Below, in pieces: positions 12,000-23,630 of a stretch of 64,000 nt of DNA. Within the stretch, counting starts at the first letter, position 1; the number at the start of each line of letters is the position of its first letter. Made by a program: the position numbers and the translations under genes. The notes beneath the pieces were generated by a model that ran no database searches, was not told where the DNA came from, and was given only the letters and a program-made list of their open reading frames with translations. The stretch comes from Gnetum montanum (Eukaryota; Streptophyta; Gnetopsida; Gnetales; Gnetaceae). Where the stretch lies: assembly GCA_015680685.1 (NCBI GenBank), contig MNCI01005318.1, positions 90,985 to 154,984 of the forward strand. Reading direction: 5' to 3'.

Positions 12000-14900
12000 A
12001 ATTGAATAAAAGGTGGCCATCTTCCTAGGAAATTCTCTAATCCTAGGAGTCCTCTTATATATCTATAGATCAATGGAAATGAGCCATACAAAGCTCTTTT
12101 AGATTTAGGTTCTAGTGTCAACTTAATCTCTCAATAAATGTACAAAGCCTGGAACCTTCCTCTACTAAAAAAGAGTAACATTCATTTAGAGCTGGCTGAC
12201 TAGTCCATCACTGTTCCATTAGGACTAGTGGAGAACATTGTTACCACTATTTGTGGATGGTCATATCCAGCTGATTTCCTAGTAATTAAAGTGAACAATG
12301 ATAAGGGGGACTTCCCAATCATAATGGGAAGAGCATGGCTAAGCACAATTGATGCATGCCTAGGAATCTGCAATCTTTCCCTGAAAATATCAAAGAAAAA
12401 TACATTTGGAAAGATCGAGAAGAAGAAAGTTCCATGCATTGCATACAGTGACATAGGGTGTAATTGCATGTAGAAGTCATGGTTTTTACAACATTTAATA
12501 TTGCTTACATGCAATCAGTGTGCACAAGTGACTCATATACAAAGATGCTTGTATGCAATCAGTGTGCACAAGTGACTCATATACAAAGATGCTTGTATGC
12601 AGTAGCCACAAGACAAGAAGGCACCCAGTGGCTAATAGCTAATCAAGAGAGTAGTTAAACTATATGCATAGAACCAACTGAGGGTTTGACTTGCACTTAC
12701 ATCGATAGCATAGACACATTAGAGCAAGTCCATCACCAACTTCCAAGTCTTGACATTGAAAATATCAACTGGGGGAAAGTTGGAAATCCCTGATAGGTTT
12801 AAGTAGGAGCCCCTTGAGTTAAAACTATTGCCCATCGGTATGAAATACATGTTTCTCAAGAATGTCCTCAACAAAAAAAGAGACTGCTGAAGGTAATAAA
12901 TAAATGGTTGAAAGCCTTTGCTTGGTCATATCCTATATTAACAGGAATAGATCCTAGGATATGCCAACATAGGATTTACATCGACCCCTCCATGAAGCCT
13001 CGAAGACAACCGCAGAGGTAACTTAACCTAAAGCTTAAGCAAGTGGTTAAGGAAGAAATCAAACAGCTTCTAAAAGCTAGGTTCATATACCCCATTGCTG
13101 ATAGTGAATGGGTTAGTCTCTTAATTATTGTGCCCAAAAAGGGAGCTAAATGGAGGATGTGCATAGATTTTAGGCTACCGAATATGGCAACATTCAAACA
13201 CCATTTTCCATTGTCATTTGTCAACCAAGTCTTAGATACCAATGCAAGGCATCGCTACTATAGTTTTCTAGATGGGTACAGTGGGTATAACTAGATACAA
13301 ATAGTGCCAAAATACCAAGCCAAGACTACGTTCACCAGTCCTTGGGGAACATTTGCATACAAACAAATGTCGTTTGGCTTATGCAATGACCTTGAAATTT
13401 TTCAACAATTAGTTCTAAGTATATTCCAGTAGCAGATAGAAAATGGTGTGGAGGTCTTCATGAATGACTTCTCCACCTATGGAGCAAACTTTGATCAAGC
13501 CTTGGACTGATTAAAGCAAGTACTAAAATTATGTGTAGAAACCAACTTAAGGCTTAACTGGCAAAAGATCCATTTAATGGTCCCAGAAGGCATTGTACTA
13601 GGGCATAAGATCTCACAAACAGGGATAGAGGTAGACCCCAAAAAGATCAAAGTTATCCAAGGAATTACTCGACAACTTGAAACTGTAAAAGATATTTGAT
13701 CATTCCTTGGACACACTAGCTATTACAGATGCTTTATTGAAAAATTTTCAAAGGTTGCAAAACCATTGGTTGAACTAACAAAAAAGAACATACCTTTCAA
13801 ATGGACCAAGGAATGCAAATTAGCATTCCAAACTTTAAAATAGAAGCTCATGGAAACACCCATTCTACAAGCTCTTGATTGGTCCAGACCATTTCATATA
13901 ATGACTGATGTGTCCAACTATGCTTTAGGAGCCATACTTACATAGTTAGATGATCAAAAACGTTCTTATTACATCCACTATGCAAGTAGGAGTATTGCTG
14001 GTACACAACTTAACTACACTACAATAGAGAAAGAGTTAATGGCTATAGTGTTTGTATTAGAAAACTTTAGGCACTGTGTATTGGGTTATAAGGTATTTGT
14101 ACATATAGATCATAGTGCAATACGGTTCCTAATGAATAAACCAATAGTGAGCTCTCACATTATACAATGGCTTGTAATCTTACAGGAGTTCGATCTTACG
14201 ATGATTGATCATAAAGGCACCGAGAATGTAGTTGCTGATCATTTATCTCGATTGTGATGGGACAACAAAGAGGATGAGTATCCAATTTCTGATCATTTCC
14301 TTGATGAACTCCTCTTTGTAGGTGTAGTAACTAATTAATTGACCACAGAGACAAACTGGTATAGTAGTATTCTCACCTATCTTTTTACACAAAAAACACC
14401 ACAAGATTTAGATGCTAAAAAGAAACAATAGTTTCTTCACTGAGCCAAGTATTTTATGGAAATCAACAAGCAACTTTATAAAGTATGTCCCGATGGCTTA
14501 GTTCGATAGTACGTTCCCAATATAAATCAACTGCAAGTTCTCTAGGACACTCATGAGGGTCCTTGTGGAGGTCATTATGCTAGGAGACAAATAGCCATTA
14601 AAATCCTGCTTACAGGATATTATTGGCCTATATTGTTTCAGGATGCCCATCATTTTATCCAATCTTGTGAGCACTGTCAATGTGATGGGGGAATGACTAC
14701 TAGAATGGAGGGTCTGAAACAATGGATTCAACCTTTAGAATCCTTCGACATATGGGGAATTAATTTTATGGGGCCTATTACACCAATGTCCAATGAAAAA
14801 TCCTACATCATTGTTGTCGTTGACTTTCTTAGAAATTGGGCAGAAGCAACTGTTGTTAATGATTGTACATCATCTACAGCTACACTATTTGTTCAACAAC

Positions 14901-15700
14901 AAATTGTAAATAGGTTTGGCATGCCTCGTGCACTTATTTCTAACAATGGCACACATTTTACAGGTGCACATTTTTGGAAGCTAATGCAATGCTTAGGGGT
15001 TGAACACAAACTAACTACACCATACCACCCTCAAGAAAATGGTTAAGCTAAAGTCACCAATAGGGAGATTACGAAAATATTGATAAGAAATATTAGCAAG
15101 TATAGGCGAGATTGGAGCACCAAACTGAACGATGCTCTTTGGGCATACTGCTTCACATGGAAACTCCCTGTAGGCTACTCTCCCTATGAGTTAGTGTACG
15201 AGAAACTTCCAATGCTTCCCATTCAAGTAGAACTCCATATATTATCTATGGCGTGTGATCTCAAACTTGACCATGATCTAGCACAAAAAGAGTGGTTAAT
15301 GACCCTTAACTTGCTAGATGAGAACCAATTAGCTATCTTGTCATCTAAGGAATTGCACAAGGCCTTCAATAAACAATGTCATGACCTAAGGATTAGAAAA
15401 CTTAAATATCAACTAGGAGATAAGGTTCTCTACTAGAATCTCACACATGTGCCACAATAAACGAAATTTCAAACACTGTGGGAAGGACCTTATGTAATTC
15501 ATGTAACTTTTCCTTTAGGGGCCATGATGATTTACAAACCTGAGAGCCTGGACAAGAAACTATTGGTTGATGTCCAAAAAATCAAACCTTTCCATGAGCC
15601 TAGGACAACCAATACCAATGCTACCTCTATTGGTGAACAACCTTGCTCCCTATTTCAGATTGCCTCCTACCACCTCAGTTGTGGGGGAGATGGTCACTAA
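12000..15700 (+). pseudogene. pol of element A (PR-RT-RH-IN), decayed
   Basis: Protease: the active-site triad reads D-L-G at about 12,105 (D-S-G in C), followed by GRAWLSTIDA near 12,330. Reverse transcriptase runs from about 13,020 to 13,700: EIKQLLKARFIYPIADSEWV, CIDFRLPN, SFLDGYSGYN, and a catalytic box read as VFMNDFSTYG, where the second Asp position is Asn. RNase H is at about 13,900-14,257, ending NVVADHLSRL. Integrase runs from about 14,460: a zinc-binding H/C region (SCEHCQ), the core with GINFMGPITP, then SNNGTHF where the catalytic Asp is Asn. The C-terminus ends near 15,700 beside a purine-rich GTGGGGGAGATGG. Order PR-RT-RH-IN is Ty3/gypsy, and the F-x-D-D-F-S box and closeness to C fit Athila. 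In-frame stops are mostly at Gln or Trp positions. Confidence 0.87.
12510..12597 (+). repeat. Exact 44-bp tandem duplication in element A pol
   Basis: The 44 bases from 12,510 to 12,553 are repeated without mismatch at 12,554-12,597. The unit begins tgcaatcagtgtgcacaa. B and C have a single equivalent. Perfect identity inside a heavily mutated region suggests a recent event. Confidence 0.92.
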
Positions 15701-17566
15701 TGCTAACCATTCAAAGTCCTCAGTTCCTTTTGTATTTTTGTTTTTACACATTTTTGTTTTGCATATTTTTCAAATTTACTTATTTTTTTTATACTATTGT
15801 TTGCAATTTTACTATTTCTTTGTTTAATTTACTTTTATTCATCTTACAATAAGTGCTCATGATGGTGGATTGTATTATAATAATGTTGGTTGCTAATGTT
15901 TGGTTGCTGCCTTTGATTTTCAATGTTGATACTAACATATGGTTCTTTTGTTAAAATAGGCAATGAGTCCACACTGTCCATTCATCCATTCAACTTTGTG
16001 ATCTTCCTTGGCTTGGAACTATACTGTCCCTTTTTCTAAATAAACTTGTTAATGAATTGGTGGCTTCATATTCTTCAAACCAAGGACTCAATGGTTGAAA
16101 AGGGTGTAACTTCAAGGGGATTCAATGCACTTGTGCTAGATATTCTCTTGGGTACTTGGATGCTTTTCATGGGTATTTTGTCATTATAACATTGACTTAC
16201 TATTAGGAAGCTAAGTGAAAAATAATAATAAGTCTTTGCATGGTGTCGTTTTCATGCAAAAAAAATGTGGGAATTCAAAGCATACCCCTTAGACATAATA
16301 AACAAATATGGGAATACAAGCACTGGTTATGGCACTGGAAAGACATGTTACCCATACCTGAAGGTTCCCTCTAACTAAGGCCCTTTCTCACTTCCTGCTT
16401 CTCCATCTCGCTCTTCTTGGAATGGTGGTGACTCTTTAGGGAATCATTTTTATTGCTTCAAGAGGATGGATTGGTCAAATTTATTGATGTAAGGTCACTA
16501 GATGTAGTTGGTTTGAGTCTGGATTTGGAATGAGTTCTACTTAGTCACCTTAACCATAAAATACATAAGGGACTTTACACAACCTTGCTCTTGGGATTCC
16601 ATTCTATCTTCTCCTCTCCATCTTTCTTCTCATTTTCAAACTCATTATCAATTTTATGATTAGTTTATATTTTGGTTGATGCATTGTTTTTCCTTGGTAA
16701 ATTCTTGTGGGTAAGCTTTTAACCCTTGTTCCATGTGTCATTCCTAGAGCCTACGAACTCTTTTTTGTGTGGGTTTCTTAGGGAATAAAAGGCATAAGCC
16801 TACTTTGGGGAAGACCCATTGACATTCCTTTATGGTGCAATTTTTAAATTCTTTTTCTTAAACATTTCTTGTAATCAGAAATTTCTCATTTCATCCCCAT
16901 CCATGACATCCATTTTATTGGTATCGCCATTGTTATTTTTCCCATATTTCTTGTTCCTTCTATTTTTTCCACCTTATTGCTACCAAAGGTTCACTCTTAG
17001 TTGTGTGTGCCCTATCACAAATTTTTCCATTCTACTACTTGTTTCACCCCTACACCTCAAGTAGTCACCAGTAATAAACCTCTAACCCAATATTTGCCAT
17101 AACCACAGCTTAGCCAATGCACTTTATATCGAGACAAGGTATCAATTGCATTATGGTTTATCTATCCTTGCTAATTTCTGACTATGTTGTGTGTGCATAT
17201 GGTGATCATATGAATAATGAACTGGGATAGGAGGGAGCACTTGGGATAGACTAGAGCTAGAGCATTTACGAAAGAAATAAGTTTGGTCGCGTGGATATGG
17301 ATAAACAACGAAAGGTGCAATCTCAACATCGGCAACAATGCGCCTCATTTTCTTTTCTCTCACTATAAGCTATCAAATAAGAGTTTGGATGTCATTTATG
17401 TATAGTGTTCACCACCATGGATATGAATACCAATGTTGTAATGTGTTGTTGATCCATTCACCGGGCACTTTGATTTTGTCACCCCATTCCACTATCAGTT
17501 GTCATTCAGTCAATAATCCCATACCTTCCCAATATTTTGTAAGGAACTCAAGGATGATTTTTCATT
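15701..17566 (+). other. Conserved non-coding block of the Athila-like family (copy A)
   Basis: Joins the pol end to the polypurine tract. Landmarks shared with B, C, F and G are a T-rich start, 'gtaacttcaaggggattcaatg' at about 16,105, 'gcatggtgt.gtt' with 'gggaattcaaagca' near 16,240-16,290, 'gaaagacatgttacccat' at about 16,340, and 'gcctactttggggaagaccca' at about 16,797. No plausible ORF. In C, F and G the ORF3 sequence lies between this block and the LTR; here it is missing. Confidence 0.75.
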
Positions 17567-17580
17567 CAATCATGGGGGTA
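17567..17580 (+). other. Polypurine tract of element A
   Basis: 'aatcatgggggta' directly precedes the TG of the 3' LTR at 17,581, matching the same position in C (caatcatgggggta on the minus strand) and B (agttgtggggcta). It would prime plus-strand synthesis. Confidence 0.7.
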
Positions 17581-18420
17581 TGATGAACCGTGATATCAGG
17601 ACTGCAATATCTCATCCACGATATTAGATCTACAATATCATAGCCTTCCAAGCGATATTGGGCATTTGATATTAGGACTTGCCTCATTGCCTATAAATAA
17701 GAGGCAAGTGCACTTGGTTTGGCAATAGATTAGTTAGACCCTTACCAAAACTCTTGCCTTTTCTCCTTCTTAGTGTTACAATTATTTTTGTGTGCCTGCA
17801 GTAGGAGTCATAAAGTGAATGGATCTTTATTCGAGCATTGTGTACCTAAGCACACCTTGTGTACAGCAATAAAGACAAACTTTGTGATAAACTTTGCAGA
17901 ATTCAAAATAGATTAATTAATGTTAATTAATGTTACTTAATGCTTTCCTTAGTTAATTAATGTTCTCTCTCTCACCCTACAACTCTCCTAAGTAAGAACA
18001 CTCAGTATGACCACTTCGAGCATGCATGTAACACTTGGTAACCTAGTAACGATTAGCGTTTGGTAATCCCAATAGTGTTGCATGGGTTCAAGATGTGTAT
18101 GGCAAGTGAGAATGGATGTTGGTGTTAGGACTGGTTAAAGCATGGTTGAGTAGTTAAATTAAATTAGTTACTTAGTTATCTCTCTCTCCTCCCTTTGTAG
18201 CACCAGAACATAAATACATAAAAAACTATAAAAATCATGTACCTCGAGTTTACCTAACCATGCAATCGTGCTATACAAGTAAGCTTGAGAAGAAAATGAT
18301 TAACTAACCCATCCTTGTTCCACAAAGGTGCATAAGCACTTAGTCCTTGGAATTTAACCAGATCATGCATGGACGCTCGTATTCATATGGTTGAGCGTAG
18401 GAATACCTCGCTGCTCATCA
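17581..18420 (+). repeat. 3' LTR of element A
   Basis: Starts TGATGAACC and ends GCTCATCA, matching the ends of the B and C LTRs. U3 (17,590-17,680) contains repeated GATATTNGG-like motifs. A TATA box is at 17,691. U5 holds the family landmarks 'cacttggtaacc', 'gcgtaggaatacctcgctgctcatca' and the downstream 'gaccacttcgagcatgcatgta'. Confidence 0.85.
17691..17700 (+). promoter_or_regulatory. TATA box in the element A LTR
   Basis: 'ctataaataa' about 110 bp into the LTR, directly after the GATATT motif array. The same position holds ctataaataa-like boxes in C (minus strand) and F. Likely core promoter of the element. Confidence 0.65.
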
Positions 18421-21100
18421 ATTACCATGGTGAGGCCTTCTTATTAATGAAATTGAATGGGTGGATGTTGTGATCTCATTGTAATACATAATTGCTCATT
18501 CAACAGTATCATATCATAGAAAATAAGTCCAACAAACAAACTAAATTTCTACACATATTTGGTCACTTTATTAATAAACAAGATTGAAATATACAAAAGA
18601 AAAAATTTAAACGATTCAAAAAATGAAAAATTATATAAGAAAATAGATAATATTAATAATTGAAATATATACTAAGAAATTTAAAAATGAAAAATATCTT
18701 GGAAAATTTAAAGAGATTCAAAAATGGTATTAAATTTTAAAATAAAAAATTTTAAATTCCCTTATTATTTTTTAATTTGAAATGGAATACTTCCCCCATG
18801 GTTCAGCTTGTGAGCAAGGGTTTACAAAATGAACCATACATTCTAAAAGTTGTACATTATAGGTTTCTTGTTTATCATCTTTTGTAACTTACATTTTCAT
18901 TTATTATCCCATGTAACATTGATGATAATCAAGTTTTGATTATCTGGAAATATATATCTTGTTAGATAGGAATTTATTTCTAATTTAGAGATTTTAGATA
19001 TGTTTTCTTTTAGTCTTTGGAGCTTCATGTTTACTACTTCTTTCTAGTATAAAGGCAATTCATAGAATTTCCTTCTATAAGCTCCTTTCTTGATTCATTT
19101 TCTTGGGGTAGGAGCTAATAAGTGGATCAAATGTCTTCATGAATGTTTTGGTTAGTTTATAGATATTGTTTCCTTGTTACAAGTTATCTTTTAGTTTTGA
19201 ATCTATTGTACATATGTGTTTTTGTATACATTGTTATTTTTAAAGTTGGTTATGGGCAGCTACAAGAGTCATATTTATTCTTTAAACTTTCTACCCATAA
19301 CCATAGTCTATATCATTTTTTGTAATGGATGGAATTTTTTACGTTTCAATCATGTCATGTTCTATTTCCTTAATGATCTCTATGAAGAGGTATCTGATTA
19401 CTGGATTAGCATCAATTGTGCTAAGGCATGATCTTTTCATGATGATGGAAAAATCCTCCTTACTCTTCTTGACATTGATCATAGGGAAATATGCCTAATT
19501 ATATAATCCACTAGTAATGAAAATTACATTCTTGACCTACCTCAATGAAAAAGTAATACATTAATAAGCAAGATCAAGTCTAATGTTACATCTCTTTAGT
19601 GGGGATATGTACTAAAATTGTACATTCCCTATGATATTATATTCATCCTAGAATCTAAATCTAAGAGAGGTTTGCATGGAAAATTTTTAGAAATATAAAA
19701 ATAGATCAAAGTACTCCCTCAATGTATTCTCTTCTTAGGAAGAGTTTTTGTTTTAATCAAATCACTTACTACATAAGTGAGCATAAAAGTATTGATGTTT
19801 AATCTTTAGTTTGAATTTAACATGGACTTACTTAAAAGACTTAAGAACATTAAAAATAAAGATGAAGCCACAACTACAATTTCTTACATTAGTTCAAACA
19901 AATTAATAGGTCCACTAGGTTACTCTATATGTGTAGAACCTATTCTAAAGAAAAGTTTGTAAGGAATATTATTAGAGTTACTATCACTATTATAAATTTA
20001 CATGATAATAGCTCTCATCACATTCTTGTTTTATGGTTGAGATGATTGTTCACCTTGCATTGATGATGGTGGTATTGGAGAAAGTGAAGTATGTGGGTTT
20101 TAATGATGTAGTAATTATTTGAAAGCTTACAAGGATGATTTGGAGTATGGAGTAGTACGTTTTGTTATATGCAGGTGAATAGTAGTATCAAGAAGATGTA
20201 TGAACAAAGGAAACACTTGCAAAAATAGATCATTAAATATAATAACTATAAGAAGTAGGTTATCTATAAGAGTACTAATGCCTTGGTGGTGGCATGCCCC
20301 ATGTATGCAAGTCTTCCCACTAATTATGAGATTGATCTTAAGCTTGAGGAGGAGTCCCAGATGCATAATACTATTATTGTTGATGGGAGTATCTATAATT
20401 ACCTTGAGGATAAGGCAATCTTCTTAGCATCTACATCTTGATAAAATTGGTATTTAAATCATATTTCCTTAATTCCTAAAAGTATGTCATGATGGAATAA
20501 CATCTCTTGGAATCTTCCTAATGGCATAGATCACACATGTCATATTTCTCTAAATTAGAATCAATAATCTCTTTCATTATATTAGACTTTCCTTTATGCC
20601 TATACATGTATTTTCATGTCTTTTTCTTTTTTTCATTTTCATTTTCTTTTGCAAATGCCTTTTCCTTTTTTTCTACTATTTTTAGTATGTTTGTAAATTT
20701 CTCATACATAGTGTCCCATATGTTTTCCATCCTTGTTATAATTTTAGAATAAATTGTTTATTTGGTAAGGCATTCATTTAAATTAACTCCTCCATAGGTT
20801 CCCATTCTTTTCTTATCTCATAGATAAAAACATCCTTCTTATGAAGGGGTGAGTCCTTATTACATTCTTATACATTCTTCCTCTTATTTACATTATTTTC
20901 CTTCTTGTTCATCTCATTAATAATTCTCTAAATCTAATGGGCTTACATTTTTGAAAGGCTTCCTTAGGCATTGACCCCAAGAGTCTAACTTGTCTTATTT
21001 TGCAATCCATCTATGATATGCCTTAGTTGTTTTCATTGAGAGAATTCCTAACCTATGCATTTATATAGGAGTGAATAGTACCTATCTAAAACACCATTGA
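18421..21100 (+). other. AT-rich region with a possible pol-like coding relic
   Basis: 18,421-18,980 is AT-rich with no feature. From about 19,590 to 20,440 short frames on the plus strand look coding-like. The best is 20,266-20,440, with TNALVVACPMYASLPTNYEI followed by an acidic segment ending in NYLEDKAIFLAS; this resembles the linker after RNase H in some gypsy pol proteins but is too short to assign. 20,540-20,760 is T-rich low-complexity sequence. 20,760-21,100 shows nothing. Confidence 0.3.
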
Positions 21101-21621
21101 TATGACATCCTATTCCTAGATGTCATGGAAAACATCAAATATTTGTAACATTTAACATTATATGTAAAGAAAATAATAGTGAGAATGTAAAAGAAAAATG
21201 AAAAGAATGCTTTATTAATATAAAAGTAATATATCTAGATCATTCTCTAAAGGTTCCTTGGAGTTATCTTTCTTCAACATCTATTTCTTAGAGGAAGTCT
21301 AACACTATCATCATGGCTAGGCTTGTAACATGTCAAAGGGAAGCATGAAACACCTTGTTACCCACCTTTACTTAGCACCTATTACTTGCTATTATTGGCT
21401 CCAAAACTCCATGCTAATATGAACTTAAGTTCTTGGATATAAATATGTTAGATCAAACTACCAATGATCATCTTGAGAGACATGCCTATTATTACAATGT
21501 GCTCTTTTGAATCTTAATTACAACTTTTCATTTTAGCTTTCATTACAATAATTACAACATTTGTTATGAACAAACATAATCTTTATTATGTAATGACTTC
21601 ATTTGGAAATGGGAATCTAAG
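21101..21621 (-). repeat. LTR-like repeat, family J copy 1
   Basis: Aligns by eye along its length with 39,461-40,033 in the same orientation: shared stretches include 'aaagaaaataatag', 'ctttattaat', 'tatctagatcat.ctcta', 'ggttccttggagtt' and 'catgcctattattacaatgtg..ctttt'. It lacks the primer-site sequence that follows copy 2, so it is either a solo LTR or a 3' LTR. Target duplications could not be matched. Confidence 0.6.
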
Positions 21622-22622
21622 AATCTACTACTAACTTTCATTCATCCTTGAATGAATCATGTTAATGATCTTTTCTCTAGGTTTAGTGCTTCCTCCATGC
21701 TCTTATGTTCCAATTCTTTGATTATCCTTTTTAATTAATATTGAGTATCATAAAGTTCTTCTGCTTATTATAAAAATGAAATATAACTAAGAAAATATGT
21801 GAGAAAAAAATGTTATTTTATCAATACTTACCTTATTCTCTAAGGAAATAATAAAGGATAAATGAAAGGGTTTACTAGCCACCAATCACTAGTCCTAACT
21901 AGGATCACAAAAGGTGCAACTCATATTTAGTTACCCAAGTAAAGGTGAATAAATCCATTTTTTCACTTGTATTACCTAAAATATTTTACCTTCCTAATTA
22001 AAATATAAATTAAATAATGAAAGAAAACAAGAAGGTGATAAATAAAGGTAAGGTTGAGAAACTTCCTAATCTTCATTAACATTGGGGATCAAGGGATGTA
22101 GTTATAGTTCTATCATAAATTATATATGATTAGATGGATTTTTTTGTAACTACAAGGCTCGATCATACTCCTCAACTTCTTTCTTAGGAATTAACTCCAA
22201 TAACTAACCTTGGAAGAATTGGATAGCATACCAAATGTATTCTAATGTCTCAAGAAAGAAGGATGTTGACATGTCTTCATTTATCATGGTAACATAGTTG
22301 GTAAATTAGGGTTCTTGATTAATACTATTCATCAACATAATCTATTCTTAAATTTTAGAAATCAACTTATTTAAAGATTTTGACATAGGTAGAATATGCA
22401 CTAGCTAATGAAACTGTATAATGACTTAATGAAAATATCTTCTTCAAATCAGAATCCTCTTTCAAAGGATCTTTCACACATATGTATTTTATGAATCTAT
22501 TTACTTATAAACACCTTCATATCCCAACTTTTTTAAATTGTATTGGAATTAGTATAAGAATTCCCATGGCTGAACTCTTTCTAAGCATAAAACATCAAGA
22601 AGAAAACATATAATTCTACAAG
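21622..22622. other. Left flank of element B, no gene recognised
   Basis: AT-rich sequence interrupted by B. Minus-strand translation gives short coding-like runs around 22,100-22,560 separated by stops, which might be an old pol relic, but no motif is identifiable. Confidence 0.3.
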
Positions 22623-22627
22623 GATAT

Positions 22628-23469
22628 TGATGAATCATGTTTTGACATGCTCTGATATCAAAGCCTCGATATCGAATACCTAATGTCGGAGCCCAAGACA
22701 TGATGTTGAATATCATATATCATGGGGTATATGCCTATAGCACTTAGGCTCATGATTTTCATGTAGTTTTTTCATAGTTTTTTTCATATCATAGTGAAGC
22801 TCTTGCAGGTTTTTTCTATCTAGAGTTTGAATATTTTTTGAGTGCCCATAGCAAGATTCTAAAGTGTGTATGGATCTTTGTTTGAGCACTAATGTACCTG
22901 AGCACAATAGTATGACAAGAGTAAAAATGAACCCTTTTGATAATCCTTGCAGCACTAAGAATAGATTATTGTCTCCTTTAATGCATTTGATATTCCTGCA
23001 CTTTACTTTAATGCATTTTCATTAAGTAGTTAATTTCTAGTTGTTAATGAACACATGCACGACCACTTCAAGCATACATGTAGCACTTGGTAACCCAAAA
23101 ACACTTAACGTTTGGTAACCCAGTAATACTACATGTATTTAAGATGTGCCTAGAGACTGGAAATAGGTACTTATTTTATGCTAGCTAGGTAGTATATGAA
23201 TTAGATCTTAAATTACTCTACCTCTCACTCTGGTTATACGTGATTAAACTTATAAAATATAAAATAATAAAAATCACATACCTCAGTTGCACTTAACCAT
23301 ATACTTGTACCTCATAACTGGAACTAAGAAGACAATGATCATTTCAATTAGACTTTACTTCCTTGAAACCAGTGCACTTAAGAACTTAAGATCTATGAAG
23401 ATTGACTAGATTGTGCATGAACGTTTGTGATTCGTATGGTTGGGCATAGGGGTACCTCGCTGCTCATCA
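22628..23469 (+). repeat. 5' LTR of element B
   Basis: Begins TGATGAATCATG and ends GCTCATCA. Pairs with 31,785-32,634 along its length. U3 contains GATATC/AATGTCGGAGCCC-type motifs. The U5 end 'ggttgggcataggggtacctcgctgctcatca' landmark is shared with A and C. Confidence 0.9.
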
Positions 23470-23470
23470 T

Positions 23471-23488
23471 TGGCAATGTTACTAGGGA
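23471..23488 (+). other. Primer-binding site of element B, tRNA-Asp type
   Basis: TGGCAATGTTACTAGGGA starts two bases after the LTR. It matches the 3' end complement of plant tRNA-Asp (TGGCGCCGTTGCCGGGGA) at 12 of 18 positions, and five of the six differences are transitions. Position and comparison with the better-preserved site of C support the call. Confidence 0.65.
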
Positions 23489-23630
23489 TCTTTTAGTTGT
23501 TACATGTGCTATCTAAAATCTAGTGAAAATTTATTCAAATCATTGAAATGAACCTTAGATTCATATCACATATTAAGATTACTACAACAATTTTAAGAAA
23601 CACATTGCATTTATATTTTTCTAACATAAA

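Larger units (their letters stand above)
10000..18420 (+). mobile_element. Athila-like LTR retrotransposon A, 5'-truncated
   Basis: Contains part of gag, pol (PR-RT-RH-IN), the family's 2-kb non-coding block, a polypurine tract and a 3' LTR. The gag N-terminus, primer site and 5' LTR seen in B and C are missing: homology to B begins only in the Ser/Arg-rich part of gag (near 10,021 here, 24,180 in B). Without a 5' LTR neither target duplication nor LTR divergence can be read. ORF3 is absent. Many stops and missing catalytic residues make it non-autonomous. Confidence 0.85.

Noticed and set aside
16819-17064. Plus-strand ORF rich in Phe and Leu resembling a membrane protein
   Set aside because: T-rich composition alone creates it; it lies in the non-coding block and is not conserved in B, C or F.
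20537-20752. Phe/Ser-rich small membrane protein
   Set aside because: Low-complexity T-rich DNA with no supporting start context or homologous copy.
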